Origin: Chryseobacterium soli
Lineage (GTDB): Bacteria; Bacteroidota; Bacteroidia; Flavobacteriales; Weeksellaceae
Direction: 5' to 3'
DNA: 64,000 bases
Assembly (NCBI RefSeq): GCF_000737705.1
Contig: NZ_JPRH01000001.1
Span: 124,001-188,000, forward strand
Each line of letters starts with the position of its first letter. Position 1 is the stretch's first letter. Shown here in pieces: positions 43,274 through 50,643 of the stretch. Both the position numbers and the translations under genes were made by a program. The notes below the pieces were generated by a model, which was not told where the DNA came from, made no database searches, and worked only from the letters and a program-made list of their open reading frames with translations.

Positions 43274-43714
43274 TTATGTGTTTTTTAATGTCCCGATCTG
43301 CTTCCGATAATAAAACATAGGAACAATCAACAGTAAAATTAATGGCTGGATTACAAACCTTCTCATATAAAAAGAAAACAGGTAGCCTATCTCAAATCTA
43401 TCATAAATACAGTACAGATAGATCGGAAAAGTAATGGCAAAAATAATCGTTATCAGCAGTGCACCCTGCAGGGTCCATTGTTTATTTTTAAATAAAAAAT
43501 GAATAACCAGACATGAAAAAAACAGGTTTAAAACAAATCTGAAAAGGTGTCCGATTATTAATTTTCCCCATTTAAATTCCGGAAACGTAAAGTTCTTATT
43601 AGCTTCATGGAAATAATTCAGAAAAGGATCGTAGAAAAGACGGTCTTCCAGCAGTCTTACGCTTATAAGACCCAGTACACCTGCTATAACCAAAAACCAA
43701 CTAAGAATTCTCAT
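43274..43714 (-). CDS. Exosortase F system-associated membrane protein
   Basis: A 146-residue protein with about four hydrophobic segments, starting MRILSWFLVIAGVLGLISV and containing FYDPFLNYFHEAN and FPEFKWGKLIIGHLFRF. Its length and position fit the small protein found next to exosortase F in flavobacteria. Its start overlaps the end of the exosortase gene by 14 nt, so the two are translated from one message. It probably acts as an accessory or partner of the exosortase in the inner membrane; no catalytic residues are apparent. Confidence 0.85.
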   Translation of the reverse strand: MRILSWFLVIAGVLGLISVRLLEDRLFYDPFLNYFHEANKNFTFPEFKWGKLIIGHLFRFVLNLFFSCLVIHFLFKNKQWTLQGALLITIIFAITFPIYLYCIYDRFEIGYLFSFYMRRFVIQPLILLLIVPMFYYRKQIGTLKNT

Positions 43715-44231
43715 TTTTCAATGCAAAAAATTTAATCCATATCAGCCAGAGCAACACCACACTTCCATAAATAACCGCAGGAAAAATAAAATCGTGGAAC
43801 ATTTTACTGTACTCTTGGTGATCAGTTTGTACAATATTCAATCCTACGATTCTTACCACATTCATCCCGTAAAGAAAAACAAGTCCAATGAAGACAAAGA
43901 CAAATGTTTTAGTCCCTTTATAGAATGCAAAAATAAAAGAAACAAACAAAATCATGACAGAAACAGCATTACACCCTTCCACCATTCTCGTAGCATACAC
44001 ATTCTTCACATAGAACCAAACCTGATCATTTTTAATATCGTCGTACAATTCTGTAGGATATCCTATTTTATTTTGAATCCAGCTCACCTGATCCGCAATT
44101 ATTCTTGAAAACGAATCCAGCCCGGTTCCCTTGCAGCTATTCAGAAAAAACTGATAGGCAAAAAGCAACACCAGATAGATGATGATGAAGCGAAGCAAAA
44201 TGCTTAAAACTGGTTTAAAATCCTTTAGCAT
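43701..44231 (-). CDS. xrtF: Exosortase family protein XrtF
   Basis: A 176-residue polytopic membrane protein. The exosortase/archaeosortase active-site residues are visible in the right order: Cys in VEGCNAV (C87), Arg in YGMNVVRIVG (R127) and His in KMFHDFIFP (H146). Such enzymes cut and transfer proteins with a C-terminal tripartite signal. XrtF is the short form found in Flavobacteriia. No protein with an obvious PEP-CTERM-like tail was noticed in this window. Its promoter is very close to the start and faces that of the kinase-like gene at 44282. Confidence 0.9.
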   Translation of the reverse strand: MLKDFKPVLSILLRFIIIYLVLLFAYQFFLNSCKGTGLDSFSRIIADQVSWIQNKIGYPTELYDDIKNDQVWFYVKNVYATRMVEGCNAVSVMILFVSFIFAFYKGTKTFVFVFIGLVFLYGMNVVRIVGLNIVQTDHQEYSKMFHDFIFPAVIYGSVVLLWLIWIKFFALKNENS

Positions 44232-44235
44232 ACTG

Positions 44236-44243
44236 CAAAGATA
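44236..44243 (-). promoter_or_regulatory. -7 box of xrtF
   Basis: Minus-strand TATCTTTG ends 4 nt before the xrtF ATG, a predicted leaderless transcript. It is 20 bp from the divergent box at 44264-44271. Confidence 0.6.
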
Positions 44244-44263
44244 AAAATTAGACGGTAATTTAG

Positions 44264-44271
44264 TATATTTG
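44264..44271 (+). promoter_or_regulatory. -7 box of AmgK-like gene
   Basis: TATATTTG, perfect TAnnTTTG, 10 nt before the ATG at 44282. The whole divergent intergenic region is 50 bp. Confidence 0.6.
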
Positions 44272-44281
44272 TTTCCATATT

Positions 44282-45301
44282 ATGACTTCCGAAAACGCAA
44301 AACGATTTTTTGAAAACTATCTGGGTGACACATTTTCTGAGTTCGTCACATTGGCTCAAAGCGGTTCAGCCAGGGTAAACTTTCTGGCAACATCTTCCAG
44401 TAAAAAGTATATCGTAACTTACAATGAAAACATTCCGGAAAATGAATGTTTTTTATACTATTCTGAAATTTTTTCGTCACTGCACCTCAATACTCCTGCT
44501 ATTTTTGCGATTTCTGATGACCGGAAAACATATATCCAGGAATTTTTGGGCGAAAACACCCTTTCCGAACTTATTTCAAATGAAGGACTTTCTGCCAGAG
44601 TACTATCACTCGTTACGCAAACCTTAGAAAAGCTCTACCGGCTTCAGATTGAGACACAAGGAAAAATTGATTTTTCTAAAACTTTTGAATATGAGAGGTA
44701 TGATGAACTTCCCGTGATCCACGATTTGTATTATTTTAAAAATTTCGTGGCCGATGTTCTTGAACTTGAGTATCACAAATCCACTCTTCTGAAAGAATTT
44801 AAAGAAATTGCCCGACGTATCGAAGGCCTTGAGCCCAAGGGAATCATGATTCGTGATTTTCAGGCTCGAAATATTATGGTGAATCAAAATGATGAAGTTT
44901 CATTTATTGATTATCAATCGGCGATGGAAGGTCCTTTGATGTATGATGTTATTTCTTTTCTTTTTCAGGCTAAAGCCAATTTCCCTGAAGATTTTAAAAA
45001 TGAAATGCTAGAATTTTACATCCAGCAGTTTGAAAATGAAAAAATAAAAAATCAACTAAAAGAATCGGTTAAACCTATTCAGATGATGAGATTCCTGCAG
45101 GTTTTAGGAGCTTACGGTTTCAGAGGTCTGATTCAGAGAAAGCAGCACTTTCTGGCAAGCATTAAACAGGGAATTTTAAACATCACACAATTTGCCGATT
45201 CTTGGGAACATATGAAAGACTACCCGGAGCTTAAAAAAGTAATCGGCCAGTTAACGCTGGAGAAAACAGAATCAAAAATTAATGAAATTATCAATTCTTA
45301 A
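44282..45301 (+). CDS. Phosphotransferase of the AmgK type (MurNAc/GlcNAc anomeric kinase-like)
   Basis: A 339-residue protein of the aminoglycoside-phosphotransferase/choline-kinase fold. The catalytic loop reads GIMIRDFQARNIMV and the metal-binding segment VSFIDYQSAMEGPLMYDV, both close to those of AmgK, which phosphorylates MurNAc at C1 in cell-wall recycling. The assignment gains weight from the MurU-like uridylyltransferase gene two genes downstream, the usual AmgK partner. A RapZ C-terminal-like gene lies between. Substrate specificity is inferred, not shown by the sequence alone. Confidence 0.82.
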   Translation: MTSENAKRFFENYLGDTFSEFVTLAQSGSARVNFLATSSSKKYIVTYNENIPENECFLYYSEIFSSLHLNTPAIFAISDDRKTYIQEFLGENTLSELISNEGLSARVLSLVTQTLEKLYRLQIETQGKIDFSKTFEYERYDELPVIHDLYYFKNFVADVLELEYHKSTLLKEFKEIARRIEGLEPKGIMIRDFQARNIMVNQNDEVSFIDYQSAMEGPLMYDVISFLFQAKANFPEDFKNEMLEFYIQQFENEKIKNQLKESVKPIQMMRFLQVLGAYGFRGLIQRKQHFLASIKQGILNITQFADSWEHMKDYPELKKVIGQLTLEKTESKINEIINS

Positions 45302-45388
45302 AGTTGATTCACATAGCTCTACTGAAGAAACTAAAAGATTAGTATTAATAAAACTAAATAACCTTAATGGTTAATAAAAAAATAAAAT

Positions 45389-45796
45389 ATGCTTCACATC
45401 GACATACACAGCTTTTCGTATAAAAAAGGAGGAATTCCAAAAGATGAATCAGGAAACGGAGGAGGTTTTGCTTTCGACTGCAGGGGAATACTTAACCCAG
45501 GGAGGATTGAAGAATATAAAACCCAAACAGGAAATGATATCGGTGTGCAGAAATACCTTGAGGAAAACACTGAAATGCCTGCATTTTTAGAATTGGTAAA
45601 AAGCATTGTTTCGATCAATATTGATAATTATCTTGCAAGGGGCTTTGAAAACCTTCAGATCAATTTCGGATGCACTGGCGGACAGCACCGGTCCGTATAT
45701 TGCGCCATAAAGATTGCTGAATTCATTAAGGAAAAGTATCCGGAAGGTACTGAAATTAGCCTTCACCACGATGAACAGCACCATCTGAATTCATAA
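45389..45796 (+). CDS. Stand-alone RapZ C-terminal-domain protein
   Basis: A 135-residue protein matching the C-terminal domain of RapZ, which in enterobacteria senses glucosamine-6-phosphate and guides RNase E. FSYKKGGIP, FDCRGILNPGR and the signature FGCTGGQHRSVYCAIKIAEF are clear. The N-terminal P-loop kinase domain of full RapZ is absent. The gene lies 87 bp after the AmgK-like kinase and 61 bp before the MurU-like gene, so an amino-sugar-related sensing or regulatory role fits. It has no GlmZ/RNase E context here. Confidence 0.87.
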   Translation: MLHIDIHSFSYKKGGIPKDESGNGGGFAFDCRGILNPGRIEEYKTQTGNDIGVQKYLEENTEMPAFLELVKSIVSINIDNYLARGFENLQINFGCTGGQHRSVYCAIKIAEFIKEKYPEGTEISLHHDEQHHLNS

Positions 45797-45857
45797 ATGA
45801 TAAGTGATAGATTCTAATAATTTATCTTTATCTCATTAATCACCTATCAATTATACA

Positions 45858-46571
45858 ATGAAAGCTCTAATTTTCGCAGCTGGAAAAGGCACAAGGCTTA
45901 AACCGTTTACAGATCACCATCCCAAAGCCTTAGCAAAGGTTAACGGGATCCCTCTTCTGGAAAGAAACATCCAATATCTTAAAAGTTTTGGAATAAAGGA
46001 TTTTGTCATCAACATCCATCATTTTGGAGATCAAATTGCTGAATTTCTTAAAAAGAACAATAATTTCAACTGTCATATTGAAATTTCTGATGAAACAGAC
46101 GAATTGCTGGAAACAGGAGGTGGTTTGATTTTTGCTAGAAGATTTCTGGATCATGGGGAAGATTTTTTAATCATGAATGCTGATATTTTAACCAACATCA
46201 ATATTACAGATCTCGTTAATTATCACAAAAAGATAAAAGATTTTGCTACTTTAGCCGTTTCGGATAGGGAAAGTTCAAGAAAACTGCTTTTCAATGATGA
46301 ACTTGTCCTAAGAGGCTGGCTGAATGTACAAACCGGCGAACAGAGACTGGCTGAATTCAACAAAGGATTTAAGGCTTTGGCGTTCAGCGGTGTACACTGT
46401 ATCAACCCCAGTATCTTTGAAAAAATAAAAAGAACAGGCAAATTTTCTGTTATGGAAGAATATCTGGATCTTATGCTGACCGAACAAATACACGGTTTTG
46501 TGCATGACAGTATCCTGATAGATGTCGGAAGACCGGAATCTGTAATAGAAGCCGAAAAACATTTTAAATAA
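45858..46571 (+). CDS. Sugar-1-phosphate nucleotidyltransferase of the MurU type
   Basis: A 237-residue enzyme of the NTP-transferase family. The nucleotide-binding start LIFAAGKGTRLKPFT is followed by HPKALAKVNGIPLLERNI. ETGGGLIFARRFL and FLIMNADILTNI carry the metal-binding Asp, and VGRPESVIEAEKH ends the protein. MurU joins UTP to MurNAc-1-phosphate in the recycling bypass. Placement beside the AmgK-like kinase supports that reading, though other sugar-1-phosphates are possible. The next gene starts 8 bp downstream. Confidence 0.87.
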   Translation: MKALIFAAGKGTRLKPFTDHHPKALAKVNGIPLLERNIQYLKSFGIKDFVINIHHFGDQIAEFLKKNNNFNCHIEISDETDELLETGGGLIFARRFLDHGEDFLIMNADILTNINITDLVNYHKKIKDFATLAVSDRESSRKLLFNDELVLRGWLNVQTGEQRLAEFNKGFKALAFSGVHCINPSIFEKIKRTGKFSVMEEYLDLMLTEQIHGFVHDSILIDVGRPESVIEAEKHFK

Positions 46572-46579
46572 TTTTTGCA

Positions 46580-47332
46580 ATGGAAATTGATGGAACCCGG
46601 GATGAAAGCTTAGTAAATCCAGAACTCGACATAAACGAATCAAAGCTGCACAACAGCTTCAGACAAAAAACCTGGGACGAAACCATTACCAAAGACAGCT
46701 GGATGGTTTTCAAGGTGATGGCAGAATTTGTAGACGGATATGAAAAACTCGCCAAAATCGGACCTTGTGTATCGCTGTTTGGCTCTGCACGTCTGAAACC
46801 GGGAAGCAAATATTATGAGATGGCTGTAGAAATTGCTGAGAAAATCACAAAACTAGGCTTCGGAATTATTACCGGAGGCGGTCCTGGGATTATGGAGGCT
46901 GGAAATAAAGGCGCTTTTAATGCAAAAGGGAAATCTATCGGTTTAAATATCGATCTTCCTTTTGAGCAGCATTTTAATCCGTATATTAACAAATCATATT
47001 CAATGAACTTTGATTACTTTTTTGTAAGAAAAGTGATGTTTATTAAATATTCTCAGGGTTTTGTTGTAATGCCGGGAGGATTTGGTACTTTAGATGAATT
47101 AACGGAAGCGATGACACTGATCCAGACTAATAAAATTGGGAAATTCCCTATTGTGTTGGTCGGCAGTAAATTTTGGAGCGGATTACTGGAATGGTTTAAG
47201 GCAACCTTACTGGAAGAGGGAATGATTGCTGCAGATGATCTTGATCTTTACAGAGTTGTGGACACTGCGGATGAAGCGGTAGCACACATTAAAGCGTTTT
47301 ATGATAAATACGCGGTGAACGTCAATTTTTAA
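46580..47332 (+). CDS. LOG-family/TIGR00730 Rossmann-fold protein
   Basis: A 250-residue cytosolic protein of the LOG (lysine decarboxylase-like, in fact nucleoside-5'-monophosphate phosphoribohydrolase) family. The two signature motifs are intact: GGGPGIMEAGNKGA and MPGGFGTLDELTEAMTLIQ. In characterised members these sites release a base from a purine nucleotide, including cytokinin ribotides. Genuine lysine decarboxylase activity is not expected. It starts 8 bp after the MurU-like gene and may share its transcript, although no direct link to wall recycling is apparent. Confidence 0.92.
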   Translation: MEIDGTRDESLVNPELDINESKLHNSFRQKTWDETITKDSWMVFKVMAEFVDGYEKLAKIGPCVSLFGSARLKPGSKYYEMAVEIAEKITKLGFGIITGGGPGIMEAGNKGAFNAKGKSIGLNIDLPFEQHFNPYINKSYSMNFDYFFVRKVMFIKYSQGFVVMPGGFGTLDELTEAMTLIQTNKIGKFPIVLVGSKFWSGLLEWFKATLLEEGMIAADDLDLYRVVDTADEAVAHIKAFYDKYAVNVNF

Positions 47333-47390
47333 TTGGCATATTATTTGTGACTTAATATAAACAAGCATGATTGTAAATCTATTAATTAAG

Positions 47391-47861
47391 ATGAAAAAAC
47401 TTATATATATATCTAGTATTTTAACATTTTTTGTGTTAATGAGTTTTATGTATGTAGACTTTTTCTCTTCGATGACCAAAGTGGATTATATTGATGGAAG
47501 CAAGACATTGAAGTTTACCACAAAAATGAATACAAACCACATTTCTGATGCTATTAAGATCAACCCCAACACCGCTGGATTTGAAGCAGAAGTAAAAAAA
47601 TATGTGAACAATAATTTTGATGTGTACGTCAATGGCTCTCCTAAAACAATTACTTTTACAGGAAGTCAGGTAAACGGAGAAACTGTATGGGTGTATTTTG
47701 AAACGGGCGGAGTATCGGACATCAGCACCTTAAAAATAAAAAACGCGATCCTTTTAAGTTCTTTTCCTAAGCAAATTAACGTAGTTACTATTGCTTACAA
47801 AGGAACTCAGAAAGTAATGAATTTCCAACGAGGAAAAGAAGTAAACGAAGTTTCTTTTTAA
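47391..47861 (+). CDS. Secreted protein resembling the DUF6702 family
   Basis: A 156-residue protein. The ATG at 47391 is preferred to one at 47367 because it gives a compact signal sequence (MKKLIYISSILTFFVLMSF). After it, DFFSSMTKVDYIDGSKTLKFTTKMNTNHISDAI fits the opening strands of the flavobacterial family DUF6702, small exported proteins with no known role. The C-terminal half is beta-rich and ends with YKGTQKVMNFQRGKEVNEVSF. Family assignment is from memory of the pattern, moderate confidence. A strong terminator follows. Confidence 0.72.
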   Translation: MKKLIYISSILTFFVLMSFMYVDFFSSMTKVDYIDGSKTLKFTTKMNTNHISDAIKINPNTAGFEAEVKKYVNNNFDVYVNGSPKTITFTGSQVNGETVWVYFETGGVSDISTLKIKNAILLSSFPKQINVVTIAYKGTQKVMNFQRGKEVNEVSF

Positions 47862-47879
47862 AAAGAAATTTTAAAGTAT

Positions 47880-47908
47880 AAAAACCACTGCAATGCAGTG
47901 GTTTTTTT
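47880..47908 (+). terminator. Terminator after gene 47391-47861
   Basis: AACCACTGC/GCAGTGGTT near-perfect palindromic stem followed by T7; it could act in both directions. Confidence 0.88.
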
Positions 47909-47934
47909 GTTATATAATCAATAAAAATACATTG

Positions 47935-48390
47935 TTACCAGTTGATAACAGCCATTTTAACATCATGCTCTATATCACTTTTATTATACTGAAAAGGTAT
48001 TTTTTCTAACGACCAGGATTTCTTATAATATCCACCTTCTTCATGAATATTATATTTAGAAAGAGAATCTGTAATATCATATTTATCCAATATAATATAC
48101 CCATTCTTACTATTAGTAGAATCGTAGGCGACCAGATACTTCCGCCCAAAGATAAATTCTCCATTGCGGTGTGCCCTAATTCTATCATAATTGTTATAAA
48201 ATTCAATATCAAAACCTAACCCGTTTTTATTATTATAGTACTCGTATCTCACTTCACCTATTGTGTATTTTGTGTTTTTAAGCATTTTCACATTAGGAGG
48301 CCCAGCACTGGCATAGAAACTATATATCAATAGAGACACTAATCCCACAAAAGTAAGTATCCCCTTGGTTCGTTGACTCATACTATTCAT
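47935..48390 (-). CDS. Hypothetical exported or membrane-anchored protein
   Basis: A 151-residue protein with an N-terminal hydrophobic segment (residues about 10-28, GILTFVGLVSLLIYSFYASA), either a signal peptide or an anchor. The mature part is rich in Tyr and Asn (VRYEYYNNKNGLGFDIEFYNNYDRI, GGYYKKSWSLEKIPF) and could be a small beta fold. I recognise no family. It is flanked by terminators on both sides and appears monocistronic. Confidence 0.7.
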   Translation of the reverse strand: MNSMSQRTKGILTFVGLVSLLIYSFYASAGPPNVKMLKNTKYTIGEVRYEYYNNKNGLGFDIEFYNNYDRIRAHRNGEFIFGRKYLVAYDSTNSKNGYIILDKYDITDSLSKYNIHEEGGYYKKSWSLEKIPFQYNKSDIEHDVKMAVINW

Positions 48391-48407
48391 TATTATATGA
48401 AATTAAT

Positions 48408-48436
48408 AAAAAAGGCGGACTTTAAAAAGTCCGCCC
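48408..48436 (-). terminator. Terminator of TonB receptor-DUF5689 operon
   Basis: GGCGGACTTT/AAAGTCCGCC perfect stem; the minus strand continues into a T run. Confidence 0.85.
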
Positions 48437-48458
48437 TGGTATTATATTAAAGCTCCTA

Positions 48459-50633
48459 TTATTGTGCCTTTATTTTGAAATCATCTACTTCCCATGTCGC
48501 TGCTGCTGAAGTCGTAGAAGTATATTTAAATGCAATTCTAACATTTTTACCTAAGAATGCACTTAGATTTACATTTCCTGAACCTACCCAGTCACCAAAT
48601 GCTCCTGTATTGGTATCTAATGTTGCAGGTAATAATGTCCAAACTGTTGTTGCCACATTTCCTGTAAAGTTATCCGTTGCATATACCTGTAACGTATTTC
48701 CTGCATATCTTACATCGGTAGTGAAACTCACGGCAGCTTTTGTTTTACCTACCAAGCTTACTGCTTTAGAGATTAACCAATCTTCATTGGCATTGTTTAC
48801 AGATGCAAAACCGTTCATCATTGCATAGTAGTTGGTTCCGTTACCCTGATTTGAAGTACCCCAAACCTGAGCTCCTGTTACGTTTACTGTAGTCCAGTCT
48901 GTACTGAATCCACCGCTTGCAAAGTTTTCACTATAAATAGTCGGGATCGGTGTATAAATACTTCCGTCACATCTTGGATTATCCAAATCAACATTAGCTA
49001 ATTTTGTAATCCATAACTGATATGTTCCATTGAAAATACTTGCGATTGCATATACATCACCTTTACCTCCTTCGATTTCAGTAGAACCTGGTTTTTTAGG
49101 CGCTGCAGATGTTCCGAAATCTGCCAATCCGCTTGTTCTCAGAAGAATCTGGTTTCCTGCACAATCCTGTAATGTTCTGTTCGTAGTTCCTGTACCGTCC
49201 GTATATGTTTTTCCAAGGTCGCTGTCTATAAACTGAAGATCTTTGATTTTGATCCATCTTCCAACATCAGCAGTGGTAAGCTGTGTAATGGTTCTTTCTG
49301 TAGGAACTACCGGTCTTGAAGCAGTATTCGTATCAAAGAAATATTTATACATATCTGTTTCTTCGATCTGTCCGAACTGGGTGTTATTATTGAACAGGTT
49401 TCCTAACTGTATTTCTCCGCTAACGTTTCTTACATATAGGTTTTTCAATTTAATATTAACATCTTTTCCTAATCTGAAACGGTTATCAAGATATAAATTC
49501 ACTTTATTGATGTTTACTCTGATTCCGCCTGTAGCATCTTCTATGTACACATATTTGTATAGGTTACCAGTTTCGTCATTAGCCACAACCTGAGCTTTCA
49601 CATAGAAATCTCCTGTAATCTGCGTCCAGTTTGTTCCTGTAGACATTTGCTTAAGTTCAGCTACCGTTTTCGCCGTCAGCGTACTTGGATTAAAATCACA
49701 CGGGCTAGAAGTAAGACCATCTAAACGCGGGAATTTATTCATATCAAGGTCAGTAGGTTTGTTAACATACAATTGATACGTTACTGTAGAAGTTGGCGTA
49801 GACTGGAATTTACTGTAAATCCCTACAAACTTACCTTTTCCTGAAGGAAGAAGCTGATTGGCAAATGAAGCAAATCCACTGTTTCTTACGATAGCCGTTT
49901 TTGTATATTTTCCTACACCACCGGTTACTGTCCAGCCCTCACCTATAGTTTTATCTATCGTTACACCGTTAGGGGCATAGGTTGTACATAATGCTCTTCC
50001 ATCGAATTCAACATCATTAAGTTGGATCAGACATCCGAAATACTGGTCGTTAGAAGCAACCATATCACTCATCGTCATTACTTTAGGAACGATATTCCCT
50101 CTTGTTGTACAAGATCTGAAGATGAATTTCGGTACTTGTTTTTCCGGAATTCTTGATACTGCTCCGGCAGAAGTTTCAGCACCGGTTTTCATACCCAACT
50201 GTACAAGGTTACCGTATGCTCCTACTGCAAGACCATTAAGTTTAACATAAATCTTTGATCCCTGAGGATATCTTGTATAGGTACTTACGGCATCCACACT
50301 GATGGTAAATCCATGCGTAGGGTTCTGTAAAGCATCCTGGATATAGATTGTTTTGTAGATATTACCTGTTTCATCCGTAGAAGAAACATATCCTACCATG
50401 TATAAATCATCAGATTCATCATTAGGCGTTTTATCTTCCGGGAAAACGTAAGTAGTACTGTTTTGGTATTTTGCTTTTACATCGGCAAATGGTACTACGA
50501 TCCCTTTTTTATCAGCACAGTCGAAACCGTCAAGGTTAGGCTGGTCATATTTATCATCATGCACACATCCTGTGATATACAGGGAAGCAATGATCACAAA
50601 AATATATTTTAAAATTGAAGTATATTTTTTCAT
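48459..50633 (-). CDS. DUF5689 surface lipoprotein with C-terminal choice-of-anchor-J-like domain
   Basis: A 724-residue lipoprotein: signal peptide with lipobox SLYITGC (C23), followed by VHDDKYD, an acidic export signal for the cell surface. DUF5689-like regions recur (FADVKAKYQ, YMVGYVSSTDETGNIYKTIYIQDA and later KAQVVANDETGNLYKYVYIEDA), an OB-fold-like duplication. The C-terminal 170 residues (YSENFASGGFSTDW, NEDWLISKAVSLVG, TWEVDDFKIK) resemble the beta-jelly-roll choice-of-anchor-J domain. It starts 10 bp after the TonB-receptor gene and probably forms its surface partner, much as SusD does for SusC. Confidence 0.88.
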   Translation of the reverse strand: MKKYTSILKYIFVIIASLYITGCVHDDKYDQPNLDGFDCADKKGIVVPFADVKAKYQNSTTYVFPEDKTPNDESDDLYMVGYVSSTDETGNIYKTIYIQDALQNPTHGFTISVDAVSTYTRYPQGSKIYVKLNGLAVGAYGNLVQLGMKTGAETSAGAVSRIPEKQVPKFIFRSCTTRGNIVPKVMTMSDMVASNDQYFGCLIQLNDVEFDGRALCTTYAPNGVTIDKTIGEGWTVTGGVGKYTKTAIVRNSGFASFANQLLPSGKGKFVGIYSKFQSTPTSTVTYQLYVNKPTDLDMNKFPRLDGLTSSPCDFNPSTLTAKTVAELKQMSTGTNWTQITGDFYVKAQVVANDETGNLYKYVYIEDATGGIRVNINKVNLYLDNRFRLGKDVNIKLKNLYVRNVSGEIQLGNLFNNNTQFGQIEETDMYKYFFDTNTASRPVVPTERTITQLTTADVGRWIKIKDLQFIDSDLGKTYTDGTGTTNRTLQDCAGNQILLRTSGLADFGTSAAPKKPGSTEIEGGKGDVYAIASIFNGTYQLWITKLANVDLDNPRCDGSIYTPIPTIYSENFASGGFSTDWTTVNVTGAQVWGTSNQGNGTNYYAMMNGFASVNNANEDWLISKAVSLVGKTKAAVSFTTDVRYAGNTLQVYATDNFTGNVATTVWTLLPATLDTNTGAFGDWVGSGNVNLSAFLGKNVRIAFKYTSTTSAAATWEVDDFKIKAQ

Positions 50634-50643
50634 AGTGGTCTTT

